DNA of 64,000 nucleotides from Candidimonas sp. (lineage in GTDB: Bacteria; Pseudomonadota; Gammaproteobacteria; Burkholderiales; Burkholderiaceae_B): positions 37,655-101,654 of the forward strand of contig SCRC01000060.1 of NCBI GenBank assembly GCA_004297945.1, in the 5' to 3' direction. The position numbers were made by a program, and so were the translations under genes. Below the pieces are notes generated by a model. That model had not been told where the DNA came from. It saw only the letters and a list, made by a program, of their open reading frames with translations, and did no database searches. This document shows positions 1-9,593 of the stretch, piece by piece. The first letter of the stretch is position 1; each line of letters begins with the position of its first letter.

Positions 1-2
1 AC

Positions 3-407
3 GTCCCCGATCGCCACCTGTGTTACGCCGCCCAGGTCCTCACGCAGCAGATGTATCCCAAGATATTGAACAGTCTTCGTGAGCTTGCGGGTGGCGGGAT
101 GATCATGCTGCCGTCGTCCGCAGCGGATTTCGCCAATCCGGAAATCGCGGAGATGATCGACAAAACACAGCAATCGCCAGCGGCGAGCTCACGAGATCGA
201 GTGAAGTTCTATAAACTCGCATGGGACGCTGTCGGTTCAGAGTTCGGGTCGCGCCACCATCAATATGAAATGTTTTACGCCGGCGCCACGTTCGTGACCA
301 AGGGCCACTCATTCCGCACCTACGACTGGGGCAAATCGGAGGCCCTTGTCCAGGCCATGCTCGATTCTTACGAGCTTGAACCCGAAGCAGTCGCTGCGGT
401 AAATTAA
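3..407 (+). CDS. 4-hydroxyphenylacetate 3-hydroxylase (HpaB) family monooxygenase, C-terminal part; 5' end outside window
   Basis: Frame open from the window edge; translation ...YPKILNSLRELAGGGMIMLPSSAADFANPEI...KLAWDAVGSEFGSRHHQYEMFYAG resembles the HpaB-family C-terminal domain. Confidence 0.8.
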   Translation, partial: VPDRHLCYAAQVLTQQMYPKILNSLRELAGGGMIMLPSSAADFANPEIAEMIDKTQQSPAASSRDRVKFYKLAWDAVGSEFGSRHHQYEMFYAGATFVTKGHSFRTYDWGKSEALVQAMLDSYELEPEAVAAVN

Positions 408-425
408 ACTATCCGAGGAGTCATT

Positions 426-806
426 ATGCCAGTCAACAAAATTCACGACGAGTTCCACGCCATCGATTTATCCACTGGATGGGAGGTGCCCACCGGTTAC
501 CCGACCGGTATTGAGCAAAAAATTCTTTCTGGCGGTCTTGACGAGAAAGGGCGACGAGGCACGCGTACGCGGCTTTTGCGCTTCCAGCCAGGCGTTTTTA
601 CGACGGCACCGTTTTCGCATGATTATTGGGAGGAAGTCTACATGGTAAGCGGTGACCTTACCGTAGGCAATGACGCCAGCGGTAATGGCGGAGAGGCCTT
701 TGGCCCCAATACCTATGCGGTCCGTCCGCCCCACGCGAAGCATGGACCCTTCAAGTCCGAGAACGGTTGCATGCTTCTTGAGATTCACTACTTTGATCCA
801 GTCTAA
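426..806 (+). CDS. cupin-domain protein
   Basis: 126 aa ORF with cupin-like core (FSHDYWEEVYMVSGDLTVG...AVRPPHAKHGPF); 18 bp after preceding CDS. Confidence 0.75.
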   Translation: MPVNKIHDEFHAIDLSTGWEVPTGYPTGIEQKILSGGLDEKGRRGTRTRLLRFQPGVFTTAPFSHDYWEEVYMVSGDLTVGNDASGNGGEAFGPNTYAVRPPHAKHGPFKSENGCMLLEIHYFDPV

Positions 807-812
807 CCCATC

Positions 813-2165
813 ATGAAACGCACTCTTTCCCAACTGGCGGAAGATCTGTCATCTGGACGCACAACGTCCCGTACGTTGGTTGAGGAGTGTCTCAATAAAA
901 TAGACGCTCCTAATGGCGAGGGTTCAAGAGCCTTCGTGAAGGTCGATCGTGACGCGGCACTTGCGGCTGCCGTAGCGATGGACGAGCTTCGCGCAGTTAG
1001 ATTGGCTCCCTCGGCCTATGCTGGGATTCCAATTTCTGTCAAGGATCTGTTCGACCTGACTGGAGACCCGACGCCAGCCGGCTCGACCGTTCTGGCGCAC
1101 AGCGAGCCCGCTGTGCGCGACGCCTTGGCAATTGCCCGTTTGAGACGCGCAGGCTTTGTCGTTGTCGGACGAACCAACATGACGGAATTCGCTTTCTCTG
1201 GCGTTGGCCTGAATCCTCATTATGGGACTCCGGCTGCGCCGTTCGACCGTGCTACTCGTCGAATACCTGGAGGTTCATCTTCTGGTGCGGGAGTCTCGAT
1301 CTCAGATGGTATGGCCTATGGGGCCATCGGGTCGGATACCGGTGGCTCGTGTCGTATTCCGGCTGCATTATGCGGTGTGGTGGGCTATAAGCCAACGGCA
1401 GCGACTATCCCGTGTGAAGGGGCCTTTCCGCTGTCGCAGACCCTAGATTCGATTGGCTCGATTGCCAATAGCGTGGCCTGCTGTCGCGTACTCCACTATG
1501 TGATGAGTGGGCAACCGCTAACGGTCAGTGATTCGGCCATACTCTCGGGCTTGCGCATTGGTGTCCCTCAGGCTGTCGCGCTTGACGATATGGATACCCA
1601 TGTGGCGGCCTGCTTTGAGCAAGCGCTGAGCACATTGTCACGTGCAGGGGCGACACTACGTAAGATTCCTTTTCAGAGCCTCGTCAAGGTCGCACATATC
1701 AATCGAAAGGGTGGTTTTGCGGCTGCCGAAGCGTATGCCGTTCATCGAGCGTTGTTGGCATCGGCGGGAGACAAGTACGATCCTCGCGTGAAGCTTCGCA
1801 TTGAACGTGGCCGCAATCAGGATTGTGCCGACTACATTGACCTCGTTCGTGAACGTAAGGCCTTCGTCGCCGTGCTGCGCGAAGAGGTATCCGCGTTTGA
1901 TGTGATTGCGATGCCCACCGTTCCGATTATTGCGCCTCCCATCGAGAGTCTTGAAAAGGATGACGATGTCTTTACGCGCACGAATCTCTTGATGTTACGC
2001 AATCCCACGCTCATCAATATGATGGATGGCTGTGCGATTTCGCTTCCAATGCATGCGATCGGGCAGGCACCGGCAGGCCTGATGCTGGCCAAGGTTGGCG
2101 GCGAAGACGATCGCCTGTTTGCGATCGCCGCCGCGGTAGAGACTACGTTCGCCGAGACTCTTTGA
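813..2165 (+). CDS. amidase (amidase-signature family)
   Basis: 450 aa; GGSSSGAGVSISDGMAYGAIGSDTGGSCRIPAALCGVVGYKP signature. Confidence 0.92.
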   Translation: MKRTLSQLAEDLSSGRTTSRTLVEECLNKIDAPNGEGSRAFVKVDRDAALAAAVAMDELRAVRLAPSAYAGIPISVKDLFDLTGDPTPAGSTVLAHSEPAVRDALAIARLRRAGFVVVGRTNMTEFAFSGVGLNPHYGTPAAPFDRATRRIPGGSSSGAGVSISDGMAYGAIGSDTGGSCRIPAALCGVVGYKPTAATIPCEGAFPLSQTLDSIGSIANSVACCRVLHYVMSGQPLTVSDSAILSGLRIGVPQAVALDDMDTHVAACFEQALSTLSRAGATLRKIPFQSLVKVAHINRKGGFAAAEAYAVHRALLASAGDKYDPRVKLRIERGRNQDCADYIDLVRERKAFVAVLREEVSAFDVIAMPTVPIIAPPIESLEKDDDVFTRTNLLMLRNPTLINMMDGCAISLPMHAIGQAPAGLMLAKVGGEDDRLFAIAAAVETTFAETL

Positions 2166-2177
2166 TTGGCGATTGAT

Positions 2178-2861
2178 TCAGCCCTGGCGCGTGATATTGA
2201 CGGAAAACGATTCAATATGTGCGCGCATGGCCTGTTCTGCGAGATCAGCATCATGTTGCGCGATGGCGTCCACGATGGCGGTGTGCTCATCGCATATCCG
2301 TAGATGTTGTTCGTTTGTGCTCAGTGAAATAAACCACATCCGTGCAGAACGTTCGTGGAGGTTCTGTAGAAGATCGCCGAGGACAGCATTACGCGTGGCG
2401 CCTGCGATGAGAGAATGGAATTTCTGGTCAAGCTCAGAGAGGGTTCGTATGTCGTGGCTGTGAATAGCTACGAGCATGTCATCCAGAGAGTCTCTTAGCT
2501 TAGCGATGACATCCGGGCTTGCGCGTTCGGCTGCCCTGCGTACGGAGTAGATTTCGTTGACCAGCCGCACATCAATGATGTTGAATATTTCATCAAGGCT
2601 AACGGGTTTAACGATTGTGCCTTTACGCGGAATGACCTCTACGAGCCCGTCGCCCAGAAGACGATCCAGGGCCTGACGAATGGGTGTCCGGCCGACTGCA
2701 AGCTGGAGACTTAGTTCCGTCTCTGCCAGGACATCCCCTGGCCGTAAGGCGCAGGTGATGATCATTTTCTTGAGTGTGTCGTAGGCCTGGTCGCGCAGCG
2801 AGACGTGTTTCTTTGTGTCCGTTTGACGATAGCGGGATTTGGTTATGTGAGTGAGGGCCAT
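2178..2861 (-). CDS. GntR-family transcriptional regulator (FadR/FCD subfamily)
   Basis: N-terminal wHTH (LRDQAYDTLKKMIITCALRPGDVLAETELSLQLAVGRTPIRQALDRLLGDGLVEVIPRKGTIV) plus helical FCD-like C-terminus. Confidence 0.92.
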   Translation of the reverse strand: MALTHITKSRYRQTDTKKHVSLRDQAYDTLKKMIITCALRPGDVLAETELSLQLAVGRTPIRQALDRLLGDGLVEVIPRKGTIVKPVSLDEIFNIIDVRLVNEIYSVRRAAERASPDVIAKLRDSLDDMLVAIHSHDIRTLSELDQKFHSLIAGATRNAVLGDLLQNLHERSARMWFISLSTNEQHLRICDEHTAIVDAIAQHDADLAEQAMRAHIESFSVNITRQG

Positions 2862-2901
2862 CGGTGGAAAATTCGTGACAGAATTCCCCCATCGAGCGAA
2901 C

Positions 2902-3588
2902 TTAACCTTGAATGGGGAGCGCGGCTACATCATAACCGAAGTGAATACTGCGGCCCAATACCGGGTCTTCCAATTCAGCCTCAAAGCGACTGGCCGCTTT
3001 TATGCCGCCAATTGCTGGCATCGTTCCTCCAAACATTGCTGTGCCATCTGGCAAGATGCCGCTCGGATTCAGGCCCCGGATGAGTTCAAACGGAGCCAGA
3101 AGGGTACTGACAGGGCCTTCCTGGTAGAGGGTACGATGACCATCGATAGTGGCATGGCTGCGCAGAATCAGGGAGTCCCAGTGGGGCGCGACCTCGTCGA
3201 ACGGCCATACCGTTGATGCAATGGGTTTGTCACAGAGCTGTTTCGAGACGCTAATTCCATAGGTTTCAACTTGTCGATCCGTATGATCCGAGCCAACCCC
3301 CACATACGTTTTACCACCAAAAGTCAACAGTACTGTTTCAACCTCTCCACTGGAATTGGGCCCTTGATCTTCCACTGCGTGTTGAGTCGTCAATCGTGCC
3401 GCTGCTACGCGATAGTAGACTGGCGTCAACGCTGGGCGCTTCACCCCAAGTTTCTCCAATTCTGCCATGTGATGCTCCATGGCGGCTTTATCACGTCCCG
3501 TCCATCCTCCTATCACGAGCTGTTGAATCTCGACCCGTAGAGGATGTGTCCCATCGCGGCTTTCAACGGTTAGTTCCAGTTCTTTCAT
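2902..3588 (-). CDS. DUF2848 family protein
   Basis: 228 aa; VGVGSDHTDRQVETYGISVSKQLCDKPIASTVWP resembles the DUF2848 core motif. Confidence 0.75.
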   Translation of the reverse strand: MKELELTVESRDGTHPLRVEIQQLVIGGWTGRDKAAMEHHMAELEKLGVKRPALTPVYYRVAAARLTTQHAVEDQGPNSSGEVETVLLTFGGKTYVGVGSDHTDRQVETYGISVSKQLCDKPIASTVWPFDEVAPHWDSLILRSHATIDGHRTLYQEGPVSTLLAPFELIRGLNPSGILPDGTAMFGGTMPAIGGIKAASRFEAELEDPVLGRSIHFGYDVAALPIQG

Positions 3589-3664
3589 CGCTCCTGTCCT
3601 TCACAGATTTGGTCCACTCATGGATGGACGGCTTGTTGGTTGGTTGAAGTTAAATCAGCAGATC

Positions 3665-3710
3665 GTATCTTAACAATCCTTGTGAAATTTCACAAGGATT
3701 GTTAAGATAC
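3665..3710. promoter_or_regulatory. perfect 46-bp palindrome, candidate operator between divergent DUF2848 and ABC genes
   Basis: GTATCTTAACAATCCTTGTGAAA|TTTCACAAGGATTGTTAAGATAC, 23-bp arms, no spacer, in the centre of a 194-bp divergent intergenic region. Confidence 0.7.
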
Positions 3711-3782
3711 CGTTGGTGTGGAATTCGAGGCCACTTGTCGTCCGCTGCGAATACCCACCGACCCGAATCAAAATGTGAGGAG

Positions 3783-5078
3783 ATGATAATGAAGCTAAGT
3801 TGGACAGCCGCACTTGCGGCCTCTCTTGCTGTAATGGTCGCGCCCGCAGGCGCGCAGAACAAACCCGCCGCACTTGGGGTGGGGGTGTTCACTTTTGTTT
3901 CCGGCCCGGCCGCTGCATATGGCATTCCGGGTAAGAACGCCGCCGAGTTGATGATCGATGAGATCAATGCCAAGGGCGGAATTGCCGGAGTGCCCATTAA
4001 GGCTTCCTATGTCGATGAGGCTCAAGGCACTGAGGGCGTTATCACCGAGTACCGTCGCCTGACTGAGGATCCGTCTAATCAGGTCATGATTGCCGCACTT
4101 TCCAGTGGAAATTGCCTCGCGCTTAAACCCGTTGCGGAACAACTCAAGGTTCCTACCATCGCATGGAACTGTGACGCCCATCAACTTCTCGCAGACGGCA
4201 AAAGCCATTACTACTTTCGCCCCAACGGCAACACGATTCCAGAGTTTGTGGCCTATGCGGTATATCTGCTGCAGCGCAAGCCCGATGTGAAACGGATCGC
4301 TATCATCAACCCAGACTATGCATTCGGACATGATGGGGCACAGATTTTCAAGGCTGCCATGAAGGCGCTCAAGCCGGACGTGAAGATTGTCGCAGAGCTC
4401 TACCCAAAGATGGGAACGGCCAACTTTCAGACACAGATATCCAGGCTTCTGGCCGCTCACCCTGATGTGATTTTCTCGAATCTCTGGGGCGCAGATTTGG
4501 AAAATTTCGTCCGTCAGGCCTCTCCGCGTGGGCTGTTTTCCAGCAGCCAGGTAGTTCTCGCGCTTGGCGAGACGGTACTTCAGCGTGTGCCACTACCCGA
4601 TAATGTCATTGTGGGGGTGCTGGGCGACGGATGGTGGCTATCGCCCGACGCACAACGCGACCCTGCGACTAAGGCGTTTGTGGCGGCCTACAAGAAGCGA
4701 TATGGTCAGTATCCGGTATTTCCTTCAATGAAAATGGCCAATGCCATCGTATACATGAAGGCAGCCTACGAGGCCGCCATGAAGAAGAATGGCGAGAAGT
4801 GGCCCAGTCGCGATCAGTTGGCTGACGCAATGAGCGGGAGTAACGTCAGGACGCTGACAGGCGATACGGTTACTCGCAAGGACCACGAAGGCGTTGTCGA
4901 TCAGATTATCGGCATCACGACAAAATCACCGGATTACAAGTTCCCCATCATTAGCGAGATGGTGCGCTACAAGGGAGACTCACTGATTCCCCCGTCGGGT
5001 AAGGATGCTATGGGGTGGGTGGCATCGCTCAAGCCTAGCTTCCTTGATGCTCAACCCAAGCCCGGTAGTTACAAGTAA
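3783..5078 (+). CDS. branched-chain amino acid-type ABC transporter substrate-binding protein
   Basis: Signal peptide MIMKLSWTAALAASLAVMVAPAGAQ; periplasmic-binding-protein type-1 (LivJ-like) sequence; ORF-track start at 3699 lies inside the palindrome, so 3783/3789 is more plausible. Confidence 0.88.
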   Translation: MIMKLSWTAALAASLAVMVAPAGAQNKPAALGVGVFTFVSGPAAAYGIPGKNAAELMIDEINAKGGIAGVPIKASYVDEAQGTEGVITEYRRLTEDPSNQVMIAALSSGNCLALKPVAEQLKVPTIAWNCDAHQLLADGKSHYYFRPNGNTIPEFVAYAVYLLQRKPDVKRIAIINPDYAFGHDGAQIFKAAMKALKPDVKIVAELYPKMGTANFQTQISRLLAAHPDVIFSNLWGADLENFVRQASPRGLFSSSQVVLALGETVLQRVPLPDNVIVGVLGDGWWLSPDAQRDPATKAFVAAYKKRYGQYPVFPSMKMANAIVYMKAAYEAAMKKNGEKWPSRDQLADAMSGSNVRTLTGDTVTRKDHEGVVDQIIGITTKSPDYKFPIISEMVRYKGDSLIPPSGKDAMGWVASLKPSFLDAQPKPGSYK

Positions 5079-5145
5079 TACGGCTCACTTGCCGCTGGGA
5101 TGGCTTTGGTAGCCCCGGCGGCAAGTGGTTAAGCAGGAGCAATCA

Positions 5146-6045
5146 ATGCTTGATGCAATTCTTCCCATTATGGTGGATAGCCTAGCGAGTGCCGCACTGA
5201 TCTTCTTTGTCGCGGTTGGCTTGACGCTAGTGTTCAGCGTCTTACGCGTCCTAAACGTTGCTCATGGAAGCTTTTATTCGATTGGCGCGTATGTCGCCGC
5301 GTCGACCTGTCTGTGGCTCGTTTCCTCGGGGCTTAGTCCCTGGCTGACGTTTCCCATGCTTATCCTGAGTGCGGTGCTTGTCGCTGCATTGTTGGGGCCA
5401 CTCGTGGAAGCGACGCTGATACGCTGGACTTTCGGTAAGTCCGAAGCGGTCCAGATTCTGATCACCTTTGGCCTATTTTTGATTCTGGAAGATCTGCAGC
5501 GAATCGTGTTTGGTGTCAACTCCCTGGCCCAAGACACCCCTATGCAGCTTCTAGGCTCGACCACGATCGGTGGCGTTGCCTATCTCAATTATCAGCTTTT
5601 GCTGATCGCCCTCGCAATTGCCGTCGTGATCGGGCTGCGGTTGATGCTAGCCAAAACGCGCATTGGGCGATTGCTTACGGCGGTAGTCTTTGACCGGGAA
5701 ATGGCCTTGAGTGTGGGTATCAATACGAATCGCCTCTTCCTGCTGGCCTTTACTTTGGGTGTTTTCCTGGCTGCTTTGGGAGGGGCGCTTGCGGCACCCA
5801 CGTCGGGTGCCGCACCGGGCCTGGGTGCGGAGACAATAGTGCTTGCTTTTGCGGTCGCTGCGATCGGCGGACTTGGGCAGATCGAGGGTGCCGCGTTGGC
5901 TGCGGTTATTGTTGGCGTCGTGCGCGTGCTAGCCATTTATTTTGCGCCTTCTCTTGAAGCCGTTGCGCCCTACGTTGTGATGTTGGTTGTCCTGCTGGTG
6001 AGACCCTATGGGCTCTTCGGCACCACTCAGGCCAGAAGGATATGA
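5146..6045 (+). CDS. branched-chain amino acid-type ABC permease (LivH-like)
   Basis: Hydrophobic; GLTLVFSVLRVLNVAHGSFYSIGAY motif; AGGAGC upstream of ATG 5146. Confidence 0.9.
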   Translation: MLDAILPIMVDSLASAALIFFVAVGLTLVFSVLRVLNVAHGSFYSIGAYVAASTCLWLVSSGLSPWLTFPMLILSAVLVAALLGPLVEATLIRWTFGKSEAVQILITFGLFLILEDLQRIVFGVNSLAQDTPMQLLGSTTIGGVAYLNYQLLLIALAIAVVIGLRLMLAKTRIGRLLTAVVFDREMALSVGINTNRLFLLAFTLGVFLAALGGALAAPTSGAAPGLGAETIVLAFAVAAIGGLGQIEGAALAAVIVGVVRVLAIYFAPSLEAVAPYVVMLVVLLVRPYGLFGTTQARRI

Positions 6046-6986
6046 CTGCCATGCGTCAATCTCAAACTTGCTTGCTGCTTGCCGCCGTTCTGTGTGTCAT
6101 GGCATTTGTGCCTTTCGCCCCGGAATGGATACAGTTCGTTCTGACCTTGGCGATCGCTAAAGGCTTCGTCGCATTGGGTGTCGCAATTCTTCTGCGTGCG
6201 GGACTGATCTCCTTGGGCCATGCGATGTTTTACGCCATCGGTGCCTATGCCATTGCGTTCGTCGCTCAGATGGGGGTTACAGACTTCGTTGCACTCCTTG
6301 TCGTCGGCATTCTGGTATCCGCTCTGGTCGGGTTGGTCGTTGGCGCATTTTTAGTGCGCTACCGTGCAATCTTCTTCGCTATGCTGAATCTGGCGATCTC
6401 GATGGTGCTCTATGCTCTGGTTTCCAAGCTGTACAGTCTGACGGGAGGCTCCGATGGAATGCCATTGGCTACACCGACCTTTTTCGGCGTCGCTGTGGCA
6501 AAGCCTGATTTCGACACGGTACTTTATTACATCGCGCTGGTGTTGATGGTTGGCCTTGGATATCTGGTGCACCGATATTGGAAGAGCCCGCTTGGGCATG
6601 CGCTTTCTGCCATTCGAACCAATGAATTGAGGCTTGAATACCTGGGTGTATCAGCTCGTAACGTACTCTTGATCGCTTATGTGGCTTCAGCAGCGCTTGC
6701 CGGAGTCGGTGGCGTCATCACGGCCTGCGCAGTTGGGCACATTCTTCCGGACTTTGCCTATTGGACGGAATCGGCGCATTTTGTGTTGGTTGCGGTACTC
6801 GGTGGCATCGGTGGAGGAGCGGGTCCGTTTATAGGTTCCTTTTTCCTGGAATTGCTGCATTCTGCATCGATTAACATCACGGATGCGTGGAACCTGATCA
6901 CAGGGATTGCGCTCATCGTCGTCATTGTCTTCCTACCGAGCGGCCTATACGGTCTGATTCGACGTCGCGAGGAGAACAAGTTATGA
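6042..6986 (+). CDS. branched-chain amino acid-type ABC permease (LivM-like)
   Basis: Hydrophobic; RAGLISLGHAMFYAIGAYAIA, GGSDGMP; 4-bp overlap with LivH-like gene. Confidence 0.9.
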   Translation: MTAMRQSQTCLLLAAVLCVMAFVPFAPEWIQFVLTLAIAKGFVALGVAILLRAGLISLGHAMFYAIGAYAIAFVAQMGVTDFVALLVVGILVSALVGLVVGAFLVRYRAIFFAMLNLAISMVLYALVSKLYSLTGGSDGMPLATPTFFGVAVAKPDFDTVLYYIALVLMVGLGYLVHRYWKSPLGHALSAIRTNELRLEYLGVSARNVLLIAYVASAALAGVGGVITACAVGHILPDFAYWTESAHFVLVAVLGGIGGGAGPFIGSFFLELLHSASINITDAWNLITGIALIVVIVFLPSGLYGLIRRREENKL

Positions 6987-7726
6987 CCCCCCCCCTCCTA
7001 CAAGCGAAGGACTTGCATCTCTCCTTTTACGGTGTCACTGCGGCTGACGGCGTCAACCTTGAAGTTCGCGAGGGTGAGTTCGTTGCAATCATAGGCCCGA
7101 ATGGATCGGGTAAGACGACATTCCTCAATTTGTGCACTGGCTATCTCAGACCAACTTCTGGAGATGTCTACTTGGATGGCGCGCCAATTACTGCAATGGC
7201 ACCACGCACAATTGCGCATCGTGGGATCTCGCGGGCCTTTCAGATCCCGCAGTTGTTCCACGACCAGACTGTACTGGAGAACTTGATGATCGCAGTATCT
7301 GCGAAGCGAGGGATTTGGGGCTGGTTTAATCCGCTGGTTGCTTTCGGACGTCAGGAAGAGGCACGTGACCTGCTGGATCTCGTCGGCTTGGGCTGTGATG
7401 CAGACCGGCTCGCTGTGGCCCTTCCAGAAGGACGACGTAAGCTACTGGACATTGTCATCGCACTCGCCTTGAAACCGCGTCTCGTATTGTTGGACGAACC
7501 GACGAGCGGAGTCAGTACCATTGAGCGCTTCGCACTGATGGAGACGCTGATGACAGCCTTGCGTTGTGCCCAGACTACCGCACTTTTCGTGGAGCATGAC
7601 ATGGATATAGTCCGACGCTACGCTGATCGTGTTTTGGTCTGGGATTCAGGAAAAGTCATAGCCGAAGGGGCTCCCTCCGATGTTTTCAACAATCCGGAAG
7701 TTCTGCGAAAAGTAGTGGGGGCCTAG
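6983..7726 (+). CDS. ABC transporter ATP-binding protein (LivG-like)
   Basis: Walker A GPNGSGKTTF, Walker B LVLLDEPTSG; start ATG at 6983 overlaps LivM stop. Confidence 0.9.
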   Translation: MTPPLLQAKDLHLSFYGVTAADGVNLEVREGEFVAIIGPNGSGKTTFLNLCTGYLRPTSGDVYLDGAPITAMAPRTIAHRGISRAFQIPQLFHDQTVLENLMIAVSAKRGIWGWFNPLVAFGRQEEARDLLDLVGLGCDADRLAVALPEGRRKLLDIVIALALKPRLVLLDEPTSGVSTIERFALMETLMTALRCAQTTALFVEHDMDIVRRYADRVLVWDSGKVIAEGAPSDVFNNPEVLRKVVGA

Positions 7727-7728
7727 AC

Positions 7729-8436
7729 ATGCTGCATGTGAAAGATGTGAATGTTGCCATTGCCGGTATCCAAGTTCTTCGCGGTGTATCGTTACATGTA
7801 CTATCCGGGAAGACGACCATCCTGATTGGTCGGAATGGGGCTGGGAAAACGACAACATTACGCGCGATCATGGGTCTGCTGCCGGTGCAGGCTGGTACTA
7901 TCGTAATGAATAATGAGAATATTGGCTTGACGGCCGCTTATCGCCGTGCGAGCCAGGGTATTGGCTTCGCACCGGAGGACCGCCGTTTGGTGCCGGATTT
8001 TTCCGTCGAAGACAACATCACGCTGCCAGCACTGGCACTGGGCCTGCCGGCAGCGGAACGTTTATGTCGTCTAGAGGAAATCTATACGCTTATGCCTCTA
8101 CTTGGGGCCATGCGCAAACGCCCTGGCGGCGCTGTCTCTGGTGGGCAGGGGAAGATGGTGGCCCTCGGTCGTGCGCTTATGGTGGCGCGCAACGCCCTAC
8201 TGCTGGATGAACCCTTTCAGGGACTGGCACCAGCACTGGCTCTTGAGTATGTACATATTCTGGGTGTGTTGAGACACAACCGACCAGATCTCGCCATGCT
8301 GATCACGGAATCGACGCCTGCCCTCCTTGATGAGATAGCCGATGAAACTCTCCAGATCGAACGGGGTGAGATATGCCGGGAGGTTGCGGCGGATATTCCG
8401 AAGTCAGCCCAGGACAATGCAACCTCTCTGCGATGA
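7729..8436 (+). CDS. ABC transporter ATP-binding protein (LivF-like)
   Basis: Walker A GRNGAGKTTT, VSGGQGKMVALGRALM signature, LLLDEPFQGL. Confidence 0.9.
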   Translation: MLHVKDVNVAIAGIQVLRGVSLHVLSGKTTILIGRNGAGKTTTLRAIMGLLPVQAGTIVMNNENIGLTAAYRRASQGIGFAPEDRRLVPDFSVEDNITLPALALGLPAAERLCRLEEIYTLMPLLGAMRKRPGGAVSGGQGKMVALGRALMVARNALLLDEPFQGLAPALALEYVHILGVLRHNRPDLAMLITESTPALLDEIADETLQIERGEICREVAADIPKSAQDNATSLR

Positions 8437-8570
8437 CTCTGCAAGTGGCTCAACATTGGCACGGTTGGATTGGGGATACCACCCTGAATCATTTGAATCG
8501 ATGGCATCAAGGGATGATTGTAGCGATGGCGTCATCGAATGCGCCGCTTTGAGAGACGCGCAAACTAAAT

Positions 8571-8591
8571 TCCTCCAGATTTTCTGGAGGA
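8571..8591. other. short stem-loop downstream of LivF-like gene
   Basis: TCCTCCAGA-TTT-TCTGGAGGA, 9-bp arms; no U-tract. Confidence 0.4.
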
Positions 8592-8662
8592 TACTTACAC
8601 GACACAGTATGTAAAAATAATAACAAAAGGCGCTTGGATCGATCTCTTATGGAAGTACAAAT

Positions 8663-9592
8663 GTGATGATCAGCCCCGCGCGATGGGTAGCCGCTTCTGA
8701 TTACCCGGCCACGACAATTCCAGGGCTGGGAATGACCCGCTTTTCCGAAAGGCTGGCCGAGCTTTCTATAGGTAGACTCCAAGTAGATCTGCAATTCGAA
8801 GTTGGACGTGGCACCACGGAGATCTTGAATGATGTTAGCCTTGGTCGCACACAGATAGGAGATCTGTACTGTGCCCCTTTGGGAAGCGTGGAGCCGATCT
8901 TTAGTCTTGCGTCTCTGCCGTTTGTCACCACGTCTATTTTTCAGGCGCGGAGCCTGCTCGAAATTGCGCGCACGACGTATGAGCGACGGATTTCTCAGCT
9001 TGGGGGGCGCTTGTTATATGTATCACCGTGGCCTTCGACCGGTCTGTGGTCTGCGGTAGATATTCATTCTTTAGAAAAATTTTCTCGCCTACGTGTCCGT
9101 ACTTACGATGACATGTCGGCATTGGTAATAACTGCGGCTGGCGCGAATGCGGTTAGCATTCCCTTTGGCAAGATTTTTGAAGATCTTGAGGCAGGGCGAC
9201 TCCATGCGGTAATCTCATCTGGCGATGGTGAGGCAGGGCGTCGATTGCAGAAATACTTGCCTTATTTTTATAACATTCAATACGCGACACCGAACTCATT
9301 TTTGGTTGTAAACAGCGCGGCATATGCCTCACTATCCTCCGATTTAAAAGCTGCTGTGAATCAGGCCGCGCTCCATACGGAGCTTGAGCTTTGGGGGCAG
9401 ATTTCGTCCCGTAGCGAGAGAAATCGCAACGAGATGATAGCCAGTGGAGTTAGCATAAGAAGTGATCTTATTCCGGAGATCCGAGGCGTGCTGAACGCGA
9501 GTGCCAGGGACGCTATTAATGGCTGGAAGGCAGCTACTTATCCCTTAGGTGGTACCTTGCTGCAGATGTATTTGGATTCGGTTAATTCATGA
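8663..9592 (+). CDS. TRAP-type (DctP-like) substrate-binding protein lacking a signal peptide; possibly N-terminally truncated
   Basis: Translation matches DctP-like pattern (FSERLAELSIGRLQVDLQF...LPFVTTSIFQARSLLE...GRLLYVSPWPSTGLWSA...LRVRTYDDMSALVITAAGANAVSIPFGKIFEDLEAGRLHAVIS); begins within the mature domain; no TRAP permease nearby. Confidence 0.7.
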   Translation: MMISPARWVAASDYPATTIPGLGMTRFSERLAELSIGRLQVDLQFEVGRGTTEILNDVSLGRTQIGDLYCAPLGSVEPIFSLASLPFVTTSIFQARSLLEIARTTYERRISQLGGRLLYVSPWPSTGLWSAVDIHSLEKFSRLRVRTYDDMSALVITAAGANAVSIPFGKIFEDLEAGRLHAVISSGDGEAGRRLQKYLPYFYNIQYATPNSFLVVNSAAYASLSSDLKAAVNQAALHTELELWGQISSRSERNRNEMIASGVSIRSDLIPEIRGVLNASARDAINGWKAATYPLGGTLLQMYLDSVNS

Positions 9593-9593
9593 G

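Noticed and set aside
468-833. Antisense ORF opposite the cupin gene, and similar shadow ORFs throughout the track
   Set aside because: No recognisable domain and fully overlapping strongly supported genes on the other strand; typical GC-rich shadow ORFs.
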